Shown in pieces: positions 1-5,192 of a stretch of 5,192 nt of DNA. The notes beneath the pieces were generated by a model. It did no database searches and was not told the DNA's origin. It saw nothing but the letters and a program-made list of their open reading frames with translations. The first letter of the stretch is position 1; each line of letters begins with the position of its first letter. This DNA comes from Mariprofundus sp. (GTDB lineage: Bacteria; Pseudomonadota; Zetaproteobacteria; Mariprofundales; Mariprofundaceae). The translations under genes were made by a program, and so were the position numbers. Where the stretch lies: assembly GCA_021772845.1 (NCBI GenBank), contig JAJFLF010000173.1, positions 1 through 5,192 on the forward strand, in the 5' to 3' direction.

Positions 1-3000
1 CCCAGTACCTTGTTAGCAGCCATACCATTCACAATGCCGTTGGTAATATCATAGATCACAACACGATCATCAACAGAATCTGCAACCAGCAGCCACTGTT
101 TAATACCATCATTGTAGAAACTCACTGACTCCGGTGCATCAAGTCCCGTTGCATTGGCTACAGAAGCACCATTTCCTTGATCATGGTCAAAATCGGACTG
201 ACCAATCACATGAATCGCACCACGGCTGGCAATACGGTTAGTCGCATCCAACTGGAATACCAGCACACGGTTATTACTCTGATCAGCAACAAACAGTCGA
301 TGCCCAACCGGATCAATATCGATGCCTTGCACCATCTGAAGACCAAACGGATTGGTATCATTGCTGCCGCCGGTATTAGCAACCGCATTGGCCAGCGCTA
401 CACCCGCACTATCTGTCTGACCCAGCAGTGCAGCGACAGCAAGACGTGATGTTGCCGACGTCGGAGATGTACCCAGTGCCAGCTCGGTACGTGTATAAGC
501 CCCATCGTTATCATGGTCTGCCTCTACTACATCAACAGGATTTGTACCCAGTGTTACTTCTGCACCATCATTGACACCATCCGCATCGGTATCTGCAACT
601 AATGGGTTTGTACCGAGTGCTGTCTCTTCAACATCGGAAAGACCATCCCCATCACTATCGACATTGACGGTGACTGTTCGCATCAGCTGTATCGCACTGT
701 TTCCTGCTGTATCGCTGACATTATAAGTCACGGTATATGTACCAACGACTGCAGTGTTTACGAGGTTATCTGTCACTATTCTATCGGTGATAGTGCCATC
801 GACATTATCCAGCGCAGTAGCACCAGCATCTGAGTAGCTGGTATTTTCAGCTATCGCAACGTTAGCGAGATCAAGCAACGTCAATACCGGCACTGTCACA
901 TCACTATTGGAGGCATAGATAGCATTGGCTGTTGCAATCGGATCAAACAGATTCGGAGCAACTGTGCCCAGCAGACCTGTTGCGATAATCACCTTACCCT
1001 GCAACTGGCGCGTAATGCGGCCACCGAGATCATCCTCTTCATCCTCGTCATACTGAAAATTGTTCGTAATTCCAGGCTTGTAGTTGAGCAGGAACTGATC
1101 GATAAACTGCTGAATCGGCAGCTGATTGGCGGCTAGGGCAAGATTCACACCAGCCTCTTCAAAGCTGCTCATGATCATCGGAATCAATTTGTGCAGTTGT
1201 TTAAGTGTATAGCCGTGACCTGCTACGCCCGGTGCAACTGCAAGCGTCATCTTCGTTGCCCCTGCCCCGGTGAAGTTCACCACGTCGTTTTCTGTAATCG
1301 CGACACCACCAAGATCATCACCAATCAGGCCTGCACCAGGAATCGAGAACTGCGCAAGACCCGCACTCATCACGCTAGGCACTACGCCTGAAAGCACTCT
1401 CACTACTGAGTTGCCGACAAGCGCTCTGCTGCGGTTAGTCAGCACATAATCAGAAATAAGGTCGGCATCTTCATCACGCTCTTTCAGATAGAGCGCATCC
1501 ATCACAGCATCCAGACCCGTACCATCAGCGGCAAAGCCCTGTTCATGCAACGCATCTTTCGCACTCAACAATGTGGCTGCATTCAAACCAAGCAGTGTTC
1601 TCAAGTTAGTCATCGCTGTAGTAATAGCTGTGGCCGCCGTTGCAGAAGTTAAAGTAGTAACAGCAAAATTCGCTTCAATCTGTGCGGCATTGGCTGCACC
1701 GAGCACTTGCGCTGTCACCATCGTGGTCAGCATCGTGGCGTGGTTGATGCCCGGGTTAGCAGCCAGCGTATACAGAGGTGTCTGCGGTGTAGCTACAAGA
1801 TTCACCACACGGGCAGGACGGGTTACCTTGATCAGAACCGGATAGCTCAAGGTCAGTGGTAATGTGAGGTTATATGAACCATCCAAAGCGTTGGTGGTAA
1901 CTGGTTGGATATGCGTAACACCATTGGCACCAATAAAGGTCATTGTCGCACCAGTCACCGGTAGGCCAGCTGCCGATACACCGGTAATGGTATTGGTGAC
2001 TGTCACGGTGGAGGTCGCAGTGGTAGTTAGACCCGCAGCATCCGTGGCCGAGAAGGTAACCGTGGTTGTAACACCGATAGGGAACAGGGTTGGTGCATTA
2101 TTCGTTGGAACAATCACACCATCAACAATATCCGAAGCTGATGCTGCATTCAGAAAGTTCTGCACAATGGCTGCTGTCTTCGAAGTACCTAAAGCAGTCT
2201 CAGCCGTAATCGTAATCGCTGCAGGAGCGGTAACTACAGGTGCGGTTGTATCGGTTACCGTCACACTCTGGGTCGCTGTTGCAGTCAGGCCACCACTGTC
2301 AGTAACTGTCCAGGTGATGGTGTATGCACCCACTGCAAATGGACCGGTATTACTGGCTGTTGCAGTCAATACACCATCTTCAATATCGCTTCCAGTTGAG
2401 GCTCCCAGAGTCACAGCCGTAGTTGGGCCGATCGCTTCAACAGTGACAGCGACAGGTGCTGTAACTGTTGGTGCATCATTCACAGCAGTCACGTCATAGG
2501 CAATAACATTGGTGGCTGCACTGTCCACTGTGCCGTCATTCACCGTAAACCCGAACGTCGCGTGGGTAGCGCCAGTGGCATTCAGTACAGGTGTGTAAAT
2601 CAGATTACCGGCTGTGATATCGACAACCGGAATCACTGCATTGAGCAACACCTGTGTGCCATTCAAAGCCAGTGTGCCTGCACTCTGCAAGGTCGTAATC
2701 TGCACCGAAACAAGTGCATCACCGGTATCAACATCGGCAAAACCAAAATCTGCAACGGTTAATGCTGTTGCCGCATCTTCAACAATCGTGATCGTCTTGT
2801 TCGCGGCGGTGGGAGCATCATTCGCTGCAGTCACATTGATGGTCAGTGTCGCAGTAGCTGAATCCACTGTGCCGTCATTCACAACAAAGTTGAATGTAGT
2901 GTAAGGCACCCCATTGGCATTGGCTGCAGGTTTGAATACAACGCGGTTCATCGCATCAGTCACAGCTCCACCGGCTGCAATCGCGGTTACACCATCAAGC

Positions 3001-5192
3001 TGATACAGAGTTCCACTAGCTGGCAGCGTGATAACCTTGTAGGTCAGGGCATTACCATCAATATCAGAACCACCCAGCCAAATCGTTGCAGAACCATCTT
3101 CAACCATTGTAACCGTGACCGGAGCCACTTGCAGGCTCTGGTTACCCACGACACTCCAGACTGGAGTAGCCGGAGCCGCAGCAAGTGTAGCGTGATTAGC
3201 ATTGGCCGCAGCATCATTAGCAGCAACGCCAGTCGCCTCATCAAAATTCCAATAAGCTGCAAGTCCCGCTTCATTACCTGTCAGCACTGTATTCATACTT
3301 GCCTGAATCTCTGCCTGTGTCCGGGCAATATTCCAAACACGAATCTCATCAAGAGAGCCAGCATATGGCTGTTGCCCAACAGCACCGCCACCAAATGTCA
3401 CTGGCGTTGTTGTTGTAAATATATTTCCAGTAAGTGGTAGGGAGCCTTCAAGCACACCATCCACATAGATTTTAAGCTGTGCTCCATCATAGCTTGTCGC
3501 AACATGATACCATCTGTTCAACTGGACTACGGTTGTACTATCAACCCAGTTAAAGCCCGCCACACCAGCAGCATTCACTTGAGCACGGATTTTACTCCCT
3601 GTTTTAACATTCAATAGGTACTGACGATTTGCAGCACCATCATCTTTACTGATGATCGCCCTACCCAAATTCTGATTACCCGTCACATAAATCCATGATT
3701 CCAGCGTAATGGCGGTGGCTGGATTCAAACCCGCTGAATCGGCAACTGTGACGATATCATCCACACCATCAAAGGTGAGCCCTGTTTTGGCCAGGTTCAT
3801 GCCTGCAACTGGTGGATCATTGGCTGGATTAACGGTGATGTAAAATATAGCAGTCGAACCACCAGCACTAGTTAACGAAAGGCCGAACGGATCACTGACA
3901 TCAAAAACAAAACCATCGGTTCCATTGAAGTTCAGGGCAGGAGCATAACTGATAAGAGCTGCGTCAATATCAGCCTGTGTGAACGTAGCATTCACAGCCA
4001 GCGCTACGCCATTTAACTTCAAAGCACCATTCGGTGGAGCTGTTGTCACGGTATAGGTCAATTGCGCGGCTGTATTATCTGCATCAGTCGACTGCAGCAT
4101 TGCTGTTGTCAGAGCTGTAGCGGTCGCATCTTCCTGCAAACTCATTCCAACATTCGCTGACACAACAGGCGCATCATTCACCGCAGCAACGTCATAGGTG
4201 ATGGTATTGGCTACAGCACTGTTTATTGTGCCGTCGTTTACTGTAAATCCGAATGTCGCATAGGGCGCACCATTGCCATTCAAAGCAGGGGTATAGATCA
4301 AATTACCGGCTGTGATATTGGCAACCGGAATCACTGCATTAAGGGCAACCTGCGCGCCGTTCAAGGCAAGAGTACCTGCACTCTGCAAGGTGGTGATCTG
4401 TACCGAAACAAGCGCATCACCGGTATCAACATCGGCAAAACCGAAATCTGCAATCGTTAAGGCAGTTGCAGTGTCTTCCACAATCGTGATCGTCTTGTTC
4501 GCAGCAGTCGGCGCATTATTCACTGCAGTCACGTTGTAGGTAATGGTATTCGCAGCCACACTGTCCAGAGCACCATCATTCACCGTGAATCCGAATGTCG
4601 CATAACCATTACCATTTGCATTCAAAGCAGGCGTAAAGATTAAATTACCGGCTGTGATATTGGCAACCGGAATCACAGCATTGGCCAAGACCTGAACACC
4701 GTTCAGGGCAAGAGTGCCTGCACTCTGTAAGGTTGTAACCTGTACCGAAACAAGGACATCGCCTGTATCAACATCGGCAAAACCAAAATCCACAACGGTT
4801 AAAGCAATCGACGTGTCTTCCACAATCGTGATCGTCTTGTTCGCAGCAGTCGGCGCATCATTCACCGCTGTAACTGTCACACTGGCTGCAGCGGTAACAC
4901 CCAGGTTACCTCTGTCTATCGCCCTGTAATTAAATGTATCTGTGCCGTTAAAGTTCGCATTCGGCTGGTAAACCAGCTGATTACCCACGACCGTGGCAAC
5001 ACCATTGGCTGGCTGTACAACAATGGTAAAGGTGTGTGTATCACCCGAATTCGGATCCGTTACCAACGGGGTCAGTGCTGTACTGAAAGTATCTTCAGCT
5101 GTCACAATCGTTGCACTCGATGCAGTCGGAGCCTGGTTCACTACCTGCACCTGACGCAAAAATATCGCTATATTGCCGGCCGCATCCTGTAC
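1..5192 (-). CDS. Giant multidomain cadherin-like/LamG/HYR/TSP3/NHL surface protein, internal fragment open at both ends
   Basis: The minus-strand frame is open over all 1730 codons; I read every triplet and found no stop or frameshift. Start and stop both lie outside, so the full protein is longer, and no signal peptide or sorting signal is visible. Recognisable domains in order: Ig tail (1-18), cadherin-like/Big_9 (19-110), 114-residue repeats A1 and A2 (111-338), CSPG-like (339-457), LamG (471-676), cadherin-like (690-790), repeat A3 (791-904), two HYR-like (905-1067), carboxypeptidase-regulatory-like plus helices (1068-1240), unrecognised (1241-1431), DUF5011-like (1432-1511), TSP3 repeats (1512-1577), NHL propeller (1578 onward). 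It is rich in Ala, Thr, Val, Asn and Asp, acidic, and free of cysteine. Such proteins are usually exported and work in adhesion, aggregation or matrix binding; that role is inferred. All shorter open frames on either strand are shadows of this gene. Confidence 0.95.
3..461 (-). other. NHL-type beta-propeller, first blades (residues 1578-1730, continues beyond the window)
   Basis: Two propeller blades are clear. The first has 'AVAALLGQTDSAG' (1585 on), 'NPFGLQMVQGIDIDPVGHRL' and 'LFVADQSNNRVLVFQLD' (1633 on). The second has 'GAIHVIGQSDFDHDQGNG', 'GLDAPESVSFYNDG' and 'WLLVADSVDDRVVIYD' (1700 on). A third begins with 'GMAANKVLG' at the window edge. 'P.G...D....LFVAD..NNRVLVF' with 'VLGQ.DF' between blades is the NHL repeat pattern, which normally forms a six-bladed propeller, so more blades should lie to the left. 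Propellers of this type serve mostly for binding; no catalytic residues can be assigned. Confidence 0.88.
462..659 (-). repeat. Thrombospondin type 3 (TSP3) calcium-binding repeats, residues 1512-1577
   Basis: Three tandem units can be seen: 'DSDGDGLSDVEETALGTNP' (1512-1530), 'DTDADGVNDGAEVTLGTNP' (1534-1552) and a weaker 'DHDNDGAYTRTELALGTSP' (1559-1577). The 'D.D.DG..D..E...GT.P' motif is the bacterial TSP3 signature, with Asp side chains binding calcium. The third unit lacks the 'L.D' part (AYTR in place of L.D), so its calcium site may be altered. Such repeats usually act as a calcium-stiffened spacer, here between an Ig-like domain and the propeller. Confidence 0.93.
660..899 (-). other. 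DUF5011 / HYR-like Ig domain, residues 1432-1511
   Basis: Reads 'VTVPVLTLLDLANVAIAENT', 'YSDAGATALDNVDGTITDRI', 'VVGTYTVTYNVSDTAGNSA' and a last strand 'RTVTVNV'. 'Y.DAGATA.DN.DG.IT..I', followed by 'VGTYTVTYNVSD.AGN.A....RTV.V', is the diagnostic pattern of DUF5011 Ig-like domains. These occur as stalk units in bacterial surface and secreted enzymes. It is about 80 residues long, a normal size, and leads without a linker into the thrombospondin type 3 repeats. Confidence 0.92.
900..1472 (-). other. Unrecognised region of about 190 residues (1241-1431) with helical segment and acidic cluster
   Basis: I do not recognise a known domain here. It starts with a charged stretch 'YLKERDEDADLISDYVL' that continues the preceding helices, then 'NSVVRVLSGVVPSVMSAGLA' and Gly-rich 'IPGAGLIGDDLGG'. 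Next come 'VVNFTGAGATKMTLAVAPG', then an apparently helical segment (about 1327-1371) with 'YTLKQLHKLIPMIMSSFEEA' and 'LPIQQFIDQFLLNYKPG', and an acidic cluster YDEDEEDD at 1381-1388. It ends 'QLQGKVIIATGLLGTVAPNL' before the DUF5011-like domain. Its composition is less Thr-rich than the neighbouring beta-sandwiches. It could be the C-terminal part of the carboxypeptidase-like module or a separate domain. Confidence 0.5.
1473..1991 (-). other. Carboxypeptidase-regulatory-like beta domain with helical 'DGTGLD' extension, residues 1068-1240
   Basis: The beta part (about 1068-1148) reads 'TITGVSAAGLPVTGATMTFI', 'TTNALDGSYNLTLP' (Asp1104-Gly-Ser-Tyr), 'PVLIKVTRPA' and 'TPLYTLAANPG', the pattern of a CarboxypepD_reg-like sandwich. 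An Ala/Thr-rich helical stretch follows: 'NHATMLTTMVTAQVLG', 'AITTAMTNLRTLLGLNAA', then 'GFAADGTGLDAVMDAL' (Gly1224-Thr-Gly-Leu-Asp1228). From family knowledge, proteobacterial secreted proteins often pair such a domain with 'A..TPLT.L..A.L.G' helices and an 'F.ADGTGLD..LDA' motif. The module is not enzymatic; it probably acts as a structural or binding unit. Domain boundaries are approximate. Confidence 0.7.
1992..2249 (-). other. HYR-like Ig domain 2, residues 982-1067
   Basis: Starts 'TTAPVVTAPAAITITAE', contains 'AASASDIVDGVIVPTNNAP', 'FPIGVTTTVTFSATDAAG' and ends 'TATSTVTVTN'. The 'APVVTAP', 'D.VDG', 'FPIG.TT.VTF.ATDAAG' series is classic HYR. An extra segment 'LGTSKTAAIVQNFLNAA' lengthens the first loop relative to domain 1, which is common in HYR domains after 'A....G'. 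Confidence 0.85.
2250..2480 (-). other. HYR-like Ig domain 1, residues 905-981
   Basis: Begins 'NDAPTVTAPVAVTVEAIGP' and has 'ASTGSDIEDGVLTATASN', 'GPFAVGAYTITWTVTDSGG', then 'TATATQSVTVTD'. The pattern 'P..VTVEA.G', 'D..DG', 'F.VG...ITWT.TDSGG' and 'T.T..VTV.D' is typical of hyalin (HYR) repeats, an Ig-like fold linked to adhesion. Its length of about 77 residues fits the family. It runs directly into a second copy through 'TTAPVVTAP'. Confidence 0.82.
2481..2822 (-). repeat. 114-residue (342-bp) cadherin-like repeat, copy A3, residues 791-904
   Basis: It starts NDAPTAANK and ends TAV before NDAPTV. It is exactly as long as A1 and A2 but separated from A2 by about 1.36 kb holding the CSPG-like, LamG and divergent cadherin-like domains. 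By hand count 95 of 114 residues match A2 and 91 match A1. Conserved blocks are 'TITIVED', 'DFGFADVDTGDALVSVQ', 'TTLQSAGTLALNG' and 'ATFGFTVNDG'. Most differences lie between 'NLIYTPVLNATG' and the C-terminal strand. Confidence 0.9.
2823..3125 (-). other. Cadherin-like domain, residues 690-790
   Basis: It follows a short linker after LamG ('WSVVGNQSLQ', about 677-689). Motifs are 'VTMVEDGSATIWLGGSDIDG' (calcium-type 'ED' and 'D.DG'), 'LTYKVITLPASGTLY', 'VVFKPAANANGVPYTTF' and 'FVVNDGTVDSATATLTI', ending TAAND. The layout parallels the 114-residue A repeats ('F.P..NANG..Y.TF.F.VNDG'), but the sequence has diverged strongly and is about 13 residues shorter. It carries a Trp (WLGG) that the A repeats lack. 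Confidence 0.8.
3165..3782 (-). other. LamG / concanavalin A-like lectin domain (Laminin_G_3 type), residues 471-676
   Basis: It opens 'GLTFDGVDDIVTVADS' and continues 'AITLESWIYV' (Trp500), 'RAIISKDDGAANRQYLLNV', 'LNRWYHVATSYDGAQLKIYV' (Trp561), 'TPVTFGGG', 'YAGSLDEIRVWNIARTQAEI' (Trp620) and a tail 'NEAGLAAYWNFDEATG' (Trp648) with 'NANHATL'. This order (LxFDGxDDxV, ESW, WYHVA..YDG, VDG, G.LDEIRVWN..RT..EI, YW.FDE..G) is the standard signature of bacterial LamG-like jelly-roll domains. These often bind carbohydrates or other ligands, sometimes with calcium. It sits between cadherin-like units, so it is probably a ligand-binding module displayed on the stalk. The ligand cannot be read from sequence. 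Confidence 0.92.
3822..4178 (-). other. CSPG/cadherin-type domain, residues 339-457
   Basis: Starts at NDAPVVSANVG, contains 'LQEDATATALT', 'STDADNTAAQLTYTV' and 'PPNGALKLNG', then 'FTQADIDAALISYAP' at about residue 404, 'NFNGTDGFVFDVSD', and a last strand IFYITVNPA. 'FTQADID...ISY' followed by 'D.F.F.VSD' is characteristic of chondroitin-sulfate-proteoglycan (CSPG/Cadherin_3) repeats, which are common in bacterial giant adhesins. At 119 residues it is slightly longer than the A repeats and clearly divergent from them. It joins the LamG domain through an 'NDPPVAG' linker. Confidence 0.8.
4179..4520 (-). repeat. 114-residue (342-bp) cadherin-like repeat, copy A2, residues 225-338
   Basis: This copy abuts A1 directly and has exactly the same length. 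It starts NNAPTAANK (Asn where A1 and A3 have Asp) and ends AAV before the next NDAP. By hand count 95 of 114 residues match A3 and 93 match A1. Differences cluster after 'ITAGNLIYTPALNGNG', in the final third. The calcium-type motifs 'EDT', 'DVDTGD' and 'FTVNDG' are kept. Most likely it arose by tandem duplication inside the gene. Confidence 0.9.
4521..4862 (-). repeat. 114-residue (342-bp) cadherin-like repeat, copy A1, residues 111-224
   Basis: Starts at NDAPTAANK and ends at TAV before the next NNAP linker. Key segments are 'TITIVEDT', 'DFGFADVDTGD', 'TTLQSAGTLALNG', 'ITAGNLIFTPALNANG' and 'ATFGFTVNDG'. The 'ED', 'D.D.GD' and 'F.V.DG' positions match calcium-binding cadherin-like domains of bacterial surface proteins. 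Copy A2 abuts it with identical length; by hand count 93 of 114 residues are the same. The closest DNA identity is in the linker and first strands (around 4820-4862) and the 'ADVDTGD' segment (around 4767-4787). Confidence 0.9.
4863..5138 (-). other. Cadherin-like / Big_9-type (tandem-95) domain, residues 19-110
   Basis: The domain begins with the linker NQAPTA and an 'AEDT' motif. It then has 'LVTDPNSGDTHTF' (Asp-rich, cadherin-like calcium loop), 'YQPNANFNGTDTFNY' and a final strand ending TVTAV just before the next NDAP linker. 'Y.P..NFNG.D.F.Y' followed by a D-rich turn and a VTV strand is the hallmark of Big_9/tandem-95 cadherin-like domains in bacterial adhesins. The turn here reads 'AIDRGNLG', where 'DG' or 'D..G' is usual. 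It is about 92 residues long, normal for the family. Its role is probably that of a rigid stalk unit. Confidence 0.8.
5139..5192 (-). other. C-terminal end of an Ig-like domain (partial, residues 1-18)
   Basis: The visible protein opens with VQDAAGNIAIFLRQVQVV. 'DAAGN' followed by alternating hydrophobic residues is the usual last strand pair of HYR or related bacterial Ig-like domains (typically 'DAAGNTA...VTV'). The rest of the domain lies beyond the right edge of the window. It shows that the beta-sandwich array continues toward the N-terminus. Confidence 0.6.

Noticed and set aside
177..449. Plus-strand open frame of 90 codons
   Set aside because: Antisense to the NHL propeller blades, whose motifs (LFVADQSNNRVLVF) are convincing. 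The plus-strand product has no recognisable features.
1992..2010. Possible frameshift or domain break between HYR domain 2 and the carboxypeptidase-like domain
   Set aside because: The frame continues without interruption and domain motifs are intact on both sides, so it is an ordinary domain junction.
1864..2499. Plus-strand open frame of 211 codons rich in Val, Ala and Thr
   Set aside because: It lies antisense to the HYR and carboxypeptidase-like part of the minus-strand gene, whose translation shows clear domain motifs. Its low-complexity Val/Ala/Thr composition is what the reverse of Thr/Val/Ala codons gives.
2614..2904. Plus-strand open frame resembling two others at 4312-4539 and 4714-4929
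   Set aside because: The three similar plus-strand frames exist only because they are antisense to the three 342-bp repeats A3, A2 and A1. They carry no independent coding evidence.
3044..3274. Minus-strand open frame of 76 codons (and a similar one at 206-388)
   Set aside because: They are out of frame with the giant gene, whose own frame here gives the end of LamG and a cadherin-like domain. The Leu/Arg-rich products look like frame shadows.
2481..4862. CRISPR array or transposon explanation for the repeated DNA blocks
   Set aside because: The repeat unit is 342 bp, in frame and coding, with two copies abutting and no spacers. No terminal inverted repeats or transposase motifs are seen.

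Overview
The whole 5192-base window lies inside one very large protein-coding gene on the minus strand. One reading frame (codons whose lowest + coordinate is divisible by 3) runs from position 5192 to position 3 without a stop. That gives 1730 complete codons plus two bases of the next one, and neither the true start nor the true stop is present. There are no intergenic stretches, RNA genes, mobile elements or CRISPR arrays, and I see no promoters or terminators. Residue n of the visible protein occupies + positions 5193-3n to 5195-3n; residue numbers below use this scheme.

The protein is a modular, repeat-rich, probably secreted or surface-exposed giant protein of the bacterial adhesin/matrix type. 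From the N-terminal side (high coordinates) to the C-terminal side (low coordinates) it shows: the tail of an Ig-like domain; a cadherin-like/Big_9-type domain; two adjacent 114-residue cadherin-like repeats (A1, A2); a CSPG/cadherin-type domain; a LamG/concanavalin A-like domain; another cadherin-like domain; a third 114-residue repeat (A3); two HYR-like Ig domains; a carboxypeptidase-regulatory-like beta domain followed by helices; about 190 residues I do not recognise; a DUF5011-like Ig domain; thrombospondin type 3 calcium-binding repeats; and the start of an NHL-type beta-propeller that continues out of the window. I found no cysteine anywhere in the 1730 residues, and Asp/Glu clearly outnumber Lys/Arg, as is common in long, calcium-stabilised extracellular proteins.

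The organism is most likely a Gram-negative bacterium, perhaps a proteobacterium. This rests on the domain mix (tandem cadherin-like plus HYR plus a carboxypeptidase-like module with the 'DGTGLD' helical tail) and a GC content near 50% by eye. I cannot name a genus, and candidate phyla also encode giant proteins with NHL propellers. With no neighbouring gene visible, the secretion route cannot be read from the window. The likely plan is a stalk of Ig/cadherin-like beta-sandwiches carrying a lectin-like LamG domain and a propeller for binding. That is inference from domain families, not a demonstrated function.
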